Assembly (NCBI RefSeq): GCF_014066305.1
Contig: NW_023501038.1
Location: 124,001-188,000 of the forward strand
Length of the DNA stretch: 64,000 nucleotides
Reading direction: 5' to 3'
Source: Letharia columbiana
Lineage: Eukaryota; Ascomycota; Lecanoromycetes; Lecanorales; Parmeliaceae
The position numbers and the translations under genes were made by a program. Of this stretch, positions 23,801 to 38,756 are shown in pieces. Position 1 is the stretch's first letter; the number at the start of each line of letters is the position of its first letter. The notes beneath the pieces are model-generated. The model did not search any database. It worked only from the letters and a program-made list of their open reading frames with translations, and was not told the DNA's origin.

Positions 23801-26800
23801 AATAAAATTAATTAGCTTTATAATTAATTAAGCGCCTCTTATAAATATAATTCTTATATTTAATTTAATCGATATTTAATAGATATATTTAATAGAAATT
23901 AGTCTATTTAATAATTTAAAGATATAAAATATTAGATAAATAATTTATAAAGGCCTTATAAGAGGTAATATTTCTTTTTAATATTAATTATAGATTATGT
24001 AGATAATTTAAAGTTTATACAAATTTCGATTAATACTTTTATAATAATTTACTCTCTTTAAATATAGCGCTAATCTTATATTATATCATTTAATTAAGAT
24101 ATTTAAATTTATTATTTATTTAAAAGTTATTAGATATAATATTTTCTTAGATAATTTCTTTAATAAGTTAAAAAGTATATATATTATAATTATTATACTC
24201 GAAATTATAATTATTATAAAATCTAATATAAATATAATTTTTATACTTAACTTAATTTAGAAAAGACTTAAACGCTATAAGAATTATAAGATTATTTTTA
24301 TTAGAAAATAAGAATATAGCGAAATAAAGCGTTTTATCGTTTAGAAAGATTATTATTTATTTATAATTATTATAAAAAATAGAAAAAGACTTTTAAAGAT
24401 TATTATAGATTAATTTTTTTTTTAGCGATTTAATATTATATAACGCTTATATAATTTAATTTTTATATTAATAATACTATATAATTTATATATTTAGAGA
24501 ATAAAATAAATAAATTTATTTCGATATATATTTTAATTAATTTCTTTAGATTCTAATATCTTAAATAGTTATAATAAGCGTATTATATATATAAGATTTT
24601 TTTATTAATTTAAGAATCTAAGATATTAGCGAATAAGAATAAGAATTTAAATTTAGATATAGATATAGATATAATAAACTTATTATAGATAAAGATATCT
24701 TTATTAATAACTACTAAGTATATAAGAGTCTCTATTTATATATTTAGCGTATAAAGATAATTACGCTAGCGTCTAAAAATAATATTATATTTCTCTACTT
24801 TAATATTTTTAAATATAAACTAAAGCGAATAATTTTAATCTTTAAATTACTCTTAAGAAATTAGATTAAAACTACTATTAAAGATATATTAGATATCTTT
24901 TATATATAAAATTTATTTATTCTTAAAATTCTTATATTTAAACTTAATATATTTAAAGTTAATAGCTATAGCTAAGCTATTAACTTTATTAATTAAATAA
25001 TATAATTTAAATAAAATAAAGATTTAAAAGATTAAGAAGTTATAAGTAATATATTAAGTATAAATATTATTAATAAATTATAAATATAATAATATAACGA
25101 TTATAAATATCGAAGAAGTTTAAGTTATAGTCTTTAAACCCTTTTTAATAAAGAAATAATAAACTTAATTTTATAAGAATTAAGAATTAATAATAAGATA
25201 TATAATATTCTCTAGATTAAGATTAATATATATTATAAAACTATATATTATCGCTAATTAAATATATATAATAATAATCTTAATATTACTAAATTAATAA
25301 TTAATAATAAACTTATTATTTTAAATATTTTTATCTTTATTACTCGAGCTAGAGAAATTATTATTATTATTATTTTTATTATTATCTTTATTATTATAAT
25401 TATCGCGATCTTCATAATTATCGTAATCTCCTCTATTACTATTATTATTTTATTTCTTAAATTTAAAATATAAAAAGATATATTTAATATTATTATATTA
25501 GTTCTTTTTATAATAATTATAATACTTATAAATTTAAATATAAATATAAAAGTTATTAATATAAGCTTTTTATTAAATTCTATACTTAATAACTTCGTTA
25601 ATAATAATTAATATAATAACGCTTTATAAATTATATATAAAGAATTTATTAATTAGCGTAATTAGTATATAGACTTTAATACTAATTAAATTAATAAAAT
25701 TAATTATAATATTAATAAATCGAGTAATTATATAATCTAGATCGAATTTTATAATATTATTATTTTTAAAAATATTATAATTTTAATTATATTATTTATA
25801 ATATAAATTATATAGAAAATTTAAGTCTAAATAAAAGCGATAAATTTTTTAATTTTTATTAAACTTTAGCTTTAAGAATAAGTTATTAAACTTATTTAGA
25901 ATCTTTATAAATCTATTAATATAGAATTAAGAATTATTATTATATCTTATAAGAGTAATATTATCTATCTTTTTAAATATAAAATTAAGAATATTTAAGT
26001 CTTAAGATTTAAACTTATTTAAAGTCTTTTAAACTTCTTTAATATTAATCTTATTCTTAATTTTAAAATATAAATTTTTTTTATAACGCGATTTTAATAT
26101 AATATAGATTTAATCTTATATCTATAATTAGTTATTAATCTAGACTTTAATAATAATAATATTAATAATTAATTTTATATAATCTTTTTTAATATAGCGC
26201 TATAGTCTAAGTAGCTTTAATTTATTCTTAAATTATTACTTTTAAATTTAATAATTAAAAATATTTTTAAACTTATTAATATTATCGAGGCAATTTAAAA
26301 AGATTAAGATTTTAAATTTCTTAAAAGATATAATATTTAGAGACTTAATAAGCTCTCTTTATTAGAGAATAAATTAAATAAATTAAATAAGCTCGCTTTA
26401 TTAAAGTTTAAACTTAAGAATAAAATTTATATATTAATAAGACTTAAAGAAATAATTAAAATAGATAATATCGACGAAATTAAGCGCGTTTAAAAATTAA
26501 AGAGATCTTTATTAAAGATTAATTCTAATAAAGACTTAGAGATTAATTATTTTAATATTAAATTAAAATTAATAAGAAAGCTTAATATATACTTACTCTC
26601 GCTATTAAAATATTCTTTATAATATATTAGAGATTTAAGCGTATAAGAAAAGTCTTATTAAGTTTTAAAATTAGCTCGATATAGCTTAGATCTTTATTTA
26701 TAAAGATTTATTATCTATTAATACTCGAAATAGCGAATAATATTCTATCGAAAAGTTAAATAATTAATAAATATTAAAGATATTAAGATAATTTAAAAAT

Positions 26801-27570
26801 ATTATAATAATAAAGATCTATCTCTTATATATAGATATAATATTATATTATTAAAATTATATTAACTATCTTAATAACTAAAAGCTTTATTTATCTTCTC
26901 TAAAATTAACTTAATTAAAATTCGAGATTAATTATAAGATTATTTACTTACTATCGAGATATTTTATCTCTAAAATAAATATTTATATTAAGACTTCTTT
27001 ATAATAATAGAGATTTCTTACTTCTTTCGCTTTTAAGATTAAAGTTCTTATTCTTTTAATTAATATATCTCTATTAATAATAATTAGAAATTACGTAATT
27101 AACGTCGAAGCTAAAATTATTTTTTTTTAAATTATATTTCTCTTAGCGATAGTTAAAATAACTAATTTTTAATCTCTATTATAAATATTTTATAATTAAA
27201 TAAATATAAAGTCTAAATACTCGCTATCTAATTCTTTAATATTTATAATATATAAATAAAGGCGTATTATTTCTTTATTTAGCGTATTTTATATAGAAAA
27301 GCTAGTAATATTTTAAAGATCTTAGCGATAATATAATTTAATTAATTATATAGCGACTTCGATAATTTTAACTAGATATAATATATCTTAACTCGCTTTA
27401 TATTATTTTAAATAAAAAGTAAAAACGCTTAAGCGATAGCCTTTAGCCCTTAAATTATAAGCGAATTATAGCTATTTAAATCTAGAATAATTATTTTAAA
27501 ATAGAAATTTCTTATATTAAGAAGATTAATAAAGTCTTCTATAGTTATAATTACCTTTATTATAATAGAT
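20870..27570 (-). mobile_element. Ty1/Copia retrotransposon, RIP-inactivated
   Basis: On minus the order is gag-like sequence (about 27300-25300, with a possible CCHC knuckle near 25500), integrase (about 24400-23950), reverse transcriptase and then RNase H. Integrase before RT is the diagnostic Copia order. No clear LTR pair was found by eye. The left end has an LTR-like tract (around 21000-21050), but no partner was seen at the right end, so the element may be truncated there. Boundaries are approximate; the right edge is where inverted family B starts. Confidence 0.8.
21560..25550 (-). pseudogene. pol: Copia pol: integrase, reverse transcriptase, RNase H (RIP-destroyed)
   Basis: The integrase part is recognised from DDKTLYFAIFLFSNKNN (about 24345-24290) followed by an LKSFLNQVK-like stretch, and ISAIFKESKLL (about 24085-24050). 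The RT active site reads YINNILL at 22597-22577; both Asp of the canonical YVDDLLI motif appear as Asn, as a G-to-A change would give. The RT/RNase H junction keeps the Copia signature around GSLMY...RPDI, then W/YKAIKRIFRYL at about 22200-22160. Stops are almost all TAA/TAG. The protein would copy the RNA and integrate it, but this copy cannot. Confidence 0.78.
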
Positions 27571-27574
27571 ATAA

Positions 27575-29650
27575 ATATTCATAAAGTTGGATTTTTCATT
27601 TTTCTAAGTTAAATAAAGTTAGATTTTTTTAAGTTGAATAAAATTTTAGCTCTAGCCCTAAGTCAAATTAAACTCTAATCGCTTACTATACGTTTTTAAC
27701 CTACTTCTATTACTATAAAATTAATTTAATCTATATAATATATAAATATATATATACGAAGAGAGGCGCGCTAAGATTTAATAAGAAAGATATATCGAGT
27801 ATAAAGAATTAATTTATAATAACTATCTATAAAAAATAGAGAAAGACTATATTCTTATAATAAGAAGTATTAAAATATCGAAAAGAAATAAAGATAACGT
27901 ATTAATTAGTGGTGTGAATTCTATAATATCTTCTATCGTAGTAAAATCTTTCGAATAATGAAATAACTATAAATATCGAATAATTTTAATTCGTTTAAAT
28001 ATATATCGTTTAATATTTCTTCTATAGAGGTTTAATTAACTATAATCGTCGTAGTAGATTCTTCTCTTATAAGCGAAATATCGAAAAGAAATAGAGATAA
28101 CGTATTAATTAGTAATGTGAATTTAATAATATCTTCTATCGTAATAAAATCTTTCGAATAACGAAATAGCTATAAATATCGAACGATTTCAATTCATTTA
28201 AATATATATTATTCGATATTTCTTCTATAGAGATCTAAGTTATTATAGTAATATATTATATTAATATAATAAGAATAATAAACTAAGTTATAGTAATATT
28301 CTTCGCTTACTAAGTAATAATTTAATATGAAATTATAGAGAGTATATAACGTGGGATCTTGAAGAGCTAAGCTATATTCTTAGTATTAAAAATCTTATTA
28401 CCGCTTAATTTCTTCGTAGTATTCTTTATAGTATTCTTCGTAGTATTCTTCGTATTTATCTATTATAGTTTCTTCTCTTACTTCTTAATATAGTAAGAAT
28501 AATAAACTAAGTTATAGTAATATTCTTCGCTTACTAAGTAATAATTTAATATGAAATCGTAGAGAGTATATAACGTGGGATCTTAAAGAGCTAAGTCGTA
28601 TTCTTAACGATAATAATCTTATTACCGCTTAGTTTCTCCGTAATATTCTTCGTATTTATCTATTATAGTTTCTTCTCTTACTTCTTCTTTTATAGAGTAT
28701 TAGACTAAGTAGCTAGCTAAGTAATTAATTAAGTAAATAACTAATATAACGTGAAATCTTAAAGAGCTAAGCCGTATTCTTAACGATAATAGTCTTATTA
28801 TCGCTTAATTTCTCCGTAGTATTCTTTATAGTATTCTCTCTAGTGTGATTATCATATTTTTAGAAGCTTCTTCTTAACGATATTTAGGATCTAATACGCG
28901 TTAAGAGGCTTTAAAATAGAGTAATAAAGAATAGATAAAGAAGAAAGACGCGTCTTAAGAGGTAGTATCGCTAGGTTAAAAGGTATTACCGCTGACTTAG
29001 AAGGAGTATATAGGGGAGAACGTATTCGTTCGAGCTCTTTTTAAGAGTCTTTTAACGCGTTTATAAGTAGTAATAGATAATTATTAAACTCGCTTACGGT
29101 CTCGATTATTAGTAATAGCGAATTCGCTAAGAAATAGCTTAAGGGCGTTAATAGAGACTCTAAGAGGCGGGTAAAAGAGGTATATATATACCTGAAATCG
29201 AAGATAATTATATTTATATTAATGAAATTAATAGAATTAATAGAATAGTAAAAGAAGAATAATTATATAAATAGATAAAAGGATTATTATTCGATCTCGA
29301 ACGCGTTTTATATAATTATATTTATATACTACTTCGCTCTATTAATAATAGATTAAACTTTATAATTTTTATAGCGTTAGAAAGCGTAAAGCGAGCTTTA
29401 TAATTTGAGGAATTATAAAGTAACTATATATATCGTAAGCTAAGTACTTTAAAGTATAAAACTTCTATATATAAATTTTTAATAAGAGAGCTTAAGAGGG
29501 CTAGCGAGTTAACTTAATCGATTTAATTAAAGAGCGTAGTAATTCTAAATTAATAATTAATTATATATATAAATTTAAGAATTTCTAACTTAGCTCTATC
29601 TTATTCTTTTATATATATTAATAAAGCGAGTATTATATTATAAAAACGAG
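27575..29650 (-). repeat. Repeat family B, inverted copy B4, RIP-mutated
   Basis: Reading on minus: 5' part 29640-28980 matches 18943-19600; tandem units of about 226 bp lie at about 28270-28494 and 28495-28690 plus a partial third; the 3' part ends at about 27575. Within the 3' part a segment of about 155 bp is duplicated (27882-28033 and 28078-28234). Between about 28850 and 28980 it carries a segment not matching B3, which has the Ser/Gln minisatellite there instead. Confidence 0.75.
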
Positions 29651-30296
29651 TAAAGATCTATAAATTAAATTTATAATTTTTTTTTTAATTAGAGCTATCG
29701 AGTAAATAAGTAAGCGATCTTTAATAAGCGAACTTTAATAAGCGATATTTGAATTCCTTACGCTTAAATAATTATAAGATTAAATTTAAGAAAGAAAAAA
29801 AACTCTAAAAGTATATATTTCGTTCTATAATTTAAAAAAAAATTTTAAAATTTTAATAGAAAATTAAAAGGTTATTCTAAAATTAAATAATATATATCTA
29901 TTTTTTAATTAGAGCTATTCGGCTATCGAGCGAACTTTAATAAGCGATATTTAGTGAGCGATATTTGAATTCCTTACGCTTTAATAATTATAAGACTAAA
30001 TTTAGAAATTCTTTTTTTATCTAAAAGCCTATATTTTATTCTATAATTTAAAAAAAATCTTAAAATTTTAATAGAAAATAAAAAAGTTATTCTATATATT
30101 AATAATATATATTTATTTTTTTAATAAGAGAGGCGCGGCTTAAGAGGGCGAGATTTTAATAATTATAAACGTTAATTTATTTATTCGCGATAATTTAGTT
30201 AGTCTAGCGTAGTAAACTCGAATTTATAATTAATTATATATATAAATTTAAGATTTTTAAGCTTAGCTCTATCTTATTCTATTATATATACTAATA
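29489..30296. repeat. Duplicated start of family B enclosing a tandem repeat of about 210 bp
   Basis: 29489-29640 and 30121-30296 are two diverged copies of the family B start region (both match 18943-19090 on minus). Between them, about 29690-29900 and 29905-30120 are direct copies of another unit containing the rarely mutated block 'ttgaattccttacgct'. No coding frame seen. Confidence 0.6.
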
Positions 30297-31339
30297 CTTA
30301 TTAAAAATATACTCTAAAATCTTTTATCTAAAGTATATTAAGATATATAAAAACTATTTATATAACTTTAATTTATAATTAACTTTCTTTAATTTAAAAT
30401 AATTTTAGCTTAAAATTTTATTAAGATATTTTGAAGCTTATAATAGCTATTATACTAAATTAATTTCTTATATAATTAAATTTTAAAAAGAATATTTAAT
30501 ATAAAATAATATAGTAATAAGATTATAATTAATAGTAGTAGATTAATTATAAATCTTAAATATTATTAAAATAATCTAATTAATATAGTAATAATCGTTA
30601 AAATAAATTTTCTAAATTATTATTTTTTACTTTATCGTATAATTAATAATAATCTTAAGAATTTTTATAAATATATAATAATTATTATAAAAATAGCTTT
30701 ACTAACTAGTTATCTTATTAATATTAATTATATTAATAAATATCTTAAAATTCTTATTATTTAACTTTAAATTCTATCTTATTAGCTTTTTAATAACTAT
30801 TTTAAATTATTATAAACTTAAACTCGTTAAATTAGTTTTCAAGCTAATTAAATTTTTATTATAAAGAAATTAATAAAAAGTTAAAAAGTAGATTAAACGT
30901 TAGCTTCTTTAATCGATATTAGAGTAGATTTATATAATAGTAGAATACTACTTATTAAGTTAATAAGATAAACTCTATAATTTATATATCTTTTAATCTT
31001 AATCTTAAGTCGATATCTAAGAATATTTCGATTTCTCTAACGAAAGAACTCGAAAATTATTATATTAATAAGAAACTTAATTACTATTAATTACGTTAAA
31101 AAGATAAAATCGAAGAATACTTCGCTAGTACGAATAATATTTTTATAAGTTTTACTATTAGAATCTTTTATATTTCGATTATTAACTCTTATTATTATTA
31201 TTACGCTATTTTCTTATTAAAAAACGAGCTTTATAAGTATTTTAATAACGCTAATAAAAGTCGCTACGTAGCTAGATTAAATTATTAAAAATCTATAATA
31301 AGAGATTTTATTTCTAAGAAATCTATTTTTATAATAGTA
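30297..31339. other. Unassigned RIP-mutated DNA
   Basis: About 1 kb of AT-rich sequence. Neither strand gave a domain I recognise. It may be the distal end of element D or another dead transposon. Confidence 0.4.
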
Positions 31340-31910
31340 TTTCTCGCTATAATAGAGAATTCTAATATGAAAGTATATTATAAAGCTATGTGTATAGATA
31401 AATTAATTATTCTCTAATTAATAGAATCTACTTATTAATATACTCGTATACTAAGTCTTATTAAGTTATAATAGTCTTAGTAAGACTAAATTCTATATTA
31501 GATATCGAGAAAAGAAAGAAAGATAGCGCTCTCGCTACAGTAAAGAAGGAATTTTCGATAAGTAAAGAACTCCTTTTCGAGAATCCTCCTATTTCTTCTT
31601 AATTAGATTTAGACGAAGAAAGAATAATAAAGAAGAAATTTCCGATAAGCAAAGAACGACTTTTCGGGAAATCTATATCGTATTATAATTTATAATCTAG
31701 CGATTCTTCTACTTCTTCTTAATATCGTCGACGATATAATCGCGAGTTAGCGAGATTTTCCGACGATCGTATTAGAACGAGATTCGATTAATTCTTTAGA
31801 ATTCGAATTTTGAATAGATAGCGAAATAACGATTTAAAGATATTCTATTCTTACTAATCGCTAAGAAAGCGATTATTAAGAAAGTAGTTTTTTTATAAAA
31901 GATATTAACG
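31340..31910 (-). mobile_element. Element D (Ty3/Gypsy), 3'-distal fragment
   Basis: On minus this continues the reading frame from 39032-39250 after the family 1 insertion. It gives an Arg/Ser/Glu-rich tail with relatively few stops (for example RSSENLANSRLYRRRY around 31745). The left boundary is uncertain because no LTR was found. It carries one copy of a roughly 50 bp duplication (31857-31905) repeated at 39036-39080 across the insertion, so the duplication predates the insertion. Confidence 0.55.
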
Positions 31911-32185
31911 TATTAGATCTAATACGTTATAAGCCTTAGCGCTACTTATACTAAGACGTCGATATTATATATACTATATTAAAGTTTCTTTTAGAGTTTA
32001 ATTTTAATAATATATCTCGTATATCTAGAGACTTAACGAATATAGATTTACTTTATATATCTCGAAGTTTTAATATTTTTTAGAGATTAGTTCTATTATT
32101 AAATATATTATTAAATTTTATAATAATATTATATCTTTTATAGTCTATATTCGCTAGCTAATTAATAATAAATTATACTCTTATA
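31911..32185 (+). repeat. 5' LTR of family 1 copy 31911-39031
   Basis: 275 bp. Together with the TSD, its start forms a perfect palindrome centred on AGATCT (about 31907-31928). Confidence 0.9.
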
Positions 32186-35100
32186 ATTCTAATCTCTCTA
32201 TCTTTTAAAGAAAAAGATCTATTATTATTATAATATCGAGTTTATCTTTAAATTATATAATAAAAAATAAAGATAATATTAAAAATCGCTATAGCGCCGA
32301 TAATAAGTTCGAAAATTTTTTATTAATAAAAGATTTTATTATAAAATAATATCTTATAGTTATTAAAGTCGAAAATCGTTATTTAAAATAAGAATAAAAA
32401 TTAGCTATATTAGAGGTTTATAATCGCGAGCTTTATAACGCTAGCTTATTATCTATAATTAGCGAAAATCTATTTATATCGATTACTATCGCGTTTTTAA
32501 TAAATATATTAATTAAAATAAAAATACTTCGCTTTAAAAGAATATATTTTTATAAGAATATTAATAAGAGAGAGTATTTACGCTAATTCCGCGAAGTCGA
32601 AATTAAGTTTCTTATAAGTTTTAAATATTTTACTATTAATTAATTAAGAATTATTTATTATATATAATTTTTAAAAGATAACTTTAATATTTAATAATAT
32701 AAATATTATTAAATTTATAATCTAGAAGATATAACTTTTAAATTTTTTAAGTAGTTTCTATTTAATTTAATAGCGAATTTAATAAATTACTATTTTCTTA
32801 TCTATAAAAAGTAGAAGAAGATTAAATAATACTTTAATTAGAAGATATTTATTTTTAAGATTTATTTAAAGAAGCTAGAGACTTATATAACTTTCTTTTT
32901 TAAAAAGTATTAAACTAATTTCTTTTTAATTAAGTTTAAATTAAAGCTTAAGAATAAGATTCTAAGTATTAATAGTATATTAAAATAATAGAGGAAAGTT
33001 CTTATCTAGACTATTATATAGAAAAAGATTTTAAAATATATATACTTTAATAGCGATTCTTATTTAAAATTTTTAAAAGAATTTACTAAGAATAAGTCTT
33101 TAAAGAATTAAATTTCGAAGTCTAAATTAATTTTAAACGATAACGCTTATATAGCGCGTATTTAAGACGATAATATAAAGCGTAAAATCGAATTCTTTAA
33201 CTTTAATTATAAAAAGAATAGTTATTTTTATTATAGAAAATAAGGTTATTAAATATCTAAATATTTAGATCTTAATAAATTATTTATAGCGTATATTAAT
33301 ATAATATTAATAAAAAAAGATTTAATCTTATAACCGCCTTAGAAGTAAGATAAGAATAATAATTAATAAAGATAATTTCTTTTATTCTTACGAAGAGATA
33401 GATAAAGCTTTAAAGTAAATAGAGGTAACTCGTTACTCTACTCGATATTAGAATATATATTAATTTAATTTTATAAAAGTTTATAATTTAATAAGATTTA
33501 AAATTTTATAATATTATTTTATTATAATTAATAATATTAAATAATTAAAATATATATTATTATAGCGCGTATTAGCTAAATTACTAATTAATAAATAATT
33601 AAAATTAAAATAAAAAGTATAATATACTCTTCTATATTATTAATTAAAAAGATTTTAATATTATATTAAATATATTTAAATTAAATTAATTATAAATATT
33701 ATTAAATTTAGCGATAAAGTAATAGTAGTTTAAAGTTAACGCTAATAAATTATAGATTAAAAAATTAATTAAATTTATTTAAATTATTAAATAGAAGCTA
33801 AATATATTTATAATTATATACGCTATAATAATACGTAATAAATTAAAAAATAGACGTAGTTTAAAGCTTTCTTAAAAGTTATTAAAATTTAATAATATTT
33901 TTTTTAATAAAAAAATAGAAATCTTATCTACGCTTAAGTAGAGAGATTATATTATTAAAATTAAAAATAATAAAAAATTATTATATAATTTTTTATATAA
34001 TCTATTTTAAATAAAGCTAGCGAAACTATAATATTATTTAAAGAATTTTCTTTAGAAAAATTAGATTTATTACTCGACTTCTTTAATCGAAGTATTAATT
34101 CTTTTTATTCTTAAAAAGAATATAGAGACTTCGTTTTTACGTTAATTATTAAGATCTAAATATAATAATTATTAAAAATTAATATTCGCTATCTCTAATT
34201 ATTAAGACTTTAAATTATTTATATAAATCTAAAATCTTTATAAAGCTAGATCTTAAGAATATCTATTATTAAATTCGAATTAAAGAAGATAATAAGTAAA
34301 AAATAGCGTTTCGTAATCGCTATAATTATTTTAAATATTTAATTATATCTTTTAAACTTATTAATATATTAATAACTTTTTAAATATATATTAATAAAGT
34401 CTTTATAAATTTAATAAATATAATATATATAATATATTTAAATAATATTCTAATTTATAGTATTAATTTAATAAAGTATTAATAATATATTAAATAAGTA
34501 CTTAAGCGTTTACGCTAGTTTTAACTATACGCTAATTTAAAAAAATATTAATTCTATATTAAATAAGTTAAGTTTCTAAAATTTATTATATTTATCGAAG
34601 ATATTATAATAGATTAGAAATATATTATTATTATTAAAAAGTAGTTAAAATTAAAAAATTATTAAGATATATAAGTTTTTTTAGATTTTATTAATTTTTA
34701 TTAATAATTTATCTATAGCTATTTTAGTATAACTATATTACTTATTAATTTATTTAAAAAAAATAAGAATAGTAAGAAATTTAAATTATTAGAGTAAATA
34801 GATAACGCTAAATAAGCGTTTTAATAGCTTTAAAATACTTTTATAATCGTATTATTTCTATATTACTATAATTTAAATTTAAAGTTATATTTTAAAATTA
34901 ATACTTTTAACTTTAATATAAAAACTATATTTTTATAATTAAATAAAAATAATTATTAATAATTAGTAATATTTTAATCTAGAAAAATAATTTTTATAAA
35001 GTAAAATTATAAGATTTATAATTAAGAGCTATTCGCTATTATAATATTTATAAAATAATAATATTACTATCTAGAAGATAATATATTTTATATTAAAATT

Positions 35101-38100
35101 CTAATAAATTATAATAATCTTAAAAACTTTATAAAATAGAAGAAATTAAATTTTAGATAAACCCGTTAAGCGCTAAAATTAGCTATTTATAATTTTAAGA
35201 TTTTTTATTAAATAGATAAATTAAACTCTATTAACTCGCTATCGCGACGCTTTAATTATAAAGAAATTTTATTATTAAATATTAAATTTTTATTAATATT
35301 ATAAAATAAATTTATATTTTAAATTAGTAATAAATAATTATAAAGAAATAAAAAGCTTATAGCGACTATAGCGTCTATATTTTATATTATTAGCGTTTAA
35401 ATAATTATTTTTAAAAGAAAATCTAAGATCGTATAAGAGATTACTTATAATATACTTTAAAGATTAATAAAAATATTAATTTAAGATTTATAAGTCTATA
35501 ATAATTAAGTAAACTCTTTTTAAATTAATATTAATAAGTTAATAATTAAATATCGTATATATAATTAAATATAGATCTTAGACTTTAAAGAATTATTAAA
35601 ATATAATAATTATCTTTATATTTCTAAAGATAAAATTTTAAAAAAAGAGCTTATTAATAAATATTATAATAATTTATTATTAAAATATTTTAACGCTATA
35701 AAGATATATAAGATATTTATTTATAAATATTATTAAAATAAAAGCTTAAAGTAAATTATTAATTATATTAAGATATATAATATTTATTAGCGAATTAAAG
35801 CTTCGCGATATTATTTATATAGCGAATTAAACTCGCTTTCTATCGCTATTAAGTTATAAAAGAAAATTTCTATAAATTTTATTATTAGCTTATTAGCGAG
35901 TAAGTATAAGAATATCGTTTATAATACTATTCTAGTTATAGTAAATTAATTTATAAAAATAATAAGATATATTTCTATATTTATTATAATCGATATTATT
36001 TAACTAATAAAAGTATTTTATTTTAAAATAATATATCGCTATAATATATTAAACGATATTATTAATAATAGAGATTTTATATTTATTAATAACTTCTAAT
36101 TTATTATTTACTTTTATTTTAAAATTAAACGATATTTAAATATTATCTTTTATTTATAAATTAATAAATAAACTAAGCGATAAAATTAGATATTAAAATA
36201 TTTTTTATATATATTTATTAATAATAAGTAAAATATTTAAATAAAATAACTATTAATAATAGAGTTCGCTTATATAAATAATTAATATTTCTTTATTAAA
36301 ATAATATTATTCTTTCTAATATATAAATATTATTCTAAAATTTATTAAAAGATTAAGAATAACTTTATTAAGAGAAAGATATTCGCTATAAATAATAGAG
36401 TAAAGAAGTTATAAGTATTAAGAAATAAGATAATAGAGTATTTTTATAGCGCGATTATAGCTTAATTTAAATATTATAATAAAATATATTAATTTTAAAG
36501 CTATAAAGTAAATAATTTAATAATATTAATAATTAAGAATCTAAAATAGAAATATTTAAATAAAAAGTTATCTTATAAATTTATAAGATTATTTTAAATT
36601 ATAAATAAGATAGAAGCGTAAGTATATTATCTACTTCTATTCTCGACGTATAGAATCTATAATATCTTTTATATATCGTTATTTAAGCTTTATTATCTTT
36701 ATAATTATAATAATATAGCGAAAGCTTTTATATAAACTCTTAATTTTATTAATAATAATAAACTTTAAGAGATTAAAGAAATTATTAATAAGATTAAGTA
36801 TAAGAAAGATATTTAATATAAAGTTAAATAGATTAATTAAAGTAAAGAGTATAATTAATAGCTATTAGATAATAAACTTATTAATATTAGCGAGTTAATT
36901 TAAATTTATAAATAGATAAATAATAAATAAAAGTATTAAGTAATAAATAATAAGTCTTTTATTATTAAAGAGTTTAATTAATTATATAGATTAATAGCGA
37001 GTAAATAAAGGCGATAAAATAAGATATAATTATTAATTAGATTAGATATATTTCTAGATAATACTTATATTACGCGTATATTTCTCTATATTTACTATTA
37101 TTAAAATATAAATTAATAAAATAATTATATTATTTAGCTATCTACTAAGCTCTATTATAAAAGAAGTTTATTATATTAAAATATATATTATTAATATAAA
37201 TATATTTTTATCTAAAATAGCTATTAAAGAATTATCTAGAAACTCTATATTAACGCTATTATTAAAAAAAGATTATTATTTAAATATTCTCTACTATCTT
37301 AGCGTTAGATTTTAAATTAAATTTATTAATTTAATTTTTTAATAAAAAGATAATTAAAGTATAGTCTTCGAGTTAATATTTATCGATATTTATTATATAT
37401 TAATAAAGGCTCTTAAACTTCTTCTTTAATAATTTATTTATTCTCTTTAATTTCTTTATATACTTATATACTATTATAAGCTAGCTTTAAAGATCTATAA
37501 TTATAATAAAAGCGATTAAAGTTATTATTATTATATATTTCTATAATTTATATTATTAAATAATCTTTTTATTAAGCTTAACTCGTTAATAAGATAGCTT
37601 TTAAAATTATTTAACGCGGCGATAGCGCTATATTAATTTTTTTATTTATATTTAAAGATATAGAGGAATTTTAATATAGCGATTAATATCGCGTCTTTCG
37701 ATTTTATAATTATTATAAAGAGAAAACTTATTTTAAATATATAAATTATTATTTTAATAAAAGTAAGTTCTATATAATAAATTAGATATTAGAATTTATT
37801 AATAGATATATATATAAAGCGATAGTAATAGAAATAGTTAAGAGTTAATAGTCGCGTTTATAAAGCGATTATATACTTATTATTAAAGTTATTATTATTA
37901 TTAAAAAAGAATATTATAAAATTATTAGTCTATATATTAACGCGATTAATAATAATAAAATACTTATAATAAAGAGAAGTAGATTATTAATATAATAAGA
38001 TATATTATATTTATATTAATATTAATATTAATATTATAATATTAAAATAAATACTTATAAGAAGAATATTAGAAGTTATAAAGAATAAAAATAAATAATT

Positions 38101-38756
38101 TAAAAGAAGTTTTTATATTCTTTATTATAGCGCTATTATTAATAGATAATATTTAATAATATAGATAATAGCGATATAATAATATTTTATTACTATCTAT
38201 AAGATCGCGTTATCTAGCTATTATTATTATTTCTATTATTATTATTAATTAATAATCGAAAGCGTTATCGCGAATATATTACTCTATTAATTATTTTCTT
38301 TAAATATCTATAATAAAGATTATTATTATATTATTTCGCTATAGATATAATATATTATAAAAATAATATTATTTATAAAGAAACTCTTCTCTCTTCTTTT
38401 ATTTATTAGATTTTCGAGGTTATAAGTTTCTAAATCTAATATTATTTACTATAGAAGCTATTAATTAGCGCTATAAGAATATTAATATTAAATATATTAA
38501 CTTATTATAAATTATTATTAATTAATATTATAAAAGCGATATTATTCTTAAAGATAATATTAATATTATTATATAATATATTAATAACGCGTTTACGGCG
38601 CGTAAGAGTTAGTTCTATCGCGTTATTAAAATAATATTATAATCTTAATAGATTAACTCTTTTCTCTTATTTCTCTATTAGAATTTAAAGATTTTTTAAT
38701 AAATATTTTATTTTTACTTAAGCGTCTAGAGATTAAGATCTAAAAGAAAAGATAAT

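Noticed and set aside
30297..31339. A Tc1/mariner-like transposase
   Set aside because: Some AT-rich text looked transposase-like on minus, but no catalytic motif or terminal inverted repeats could be supported.
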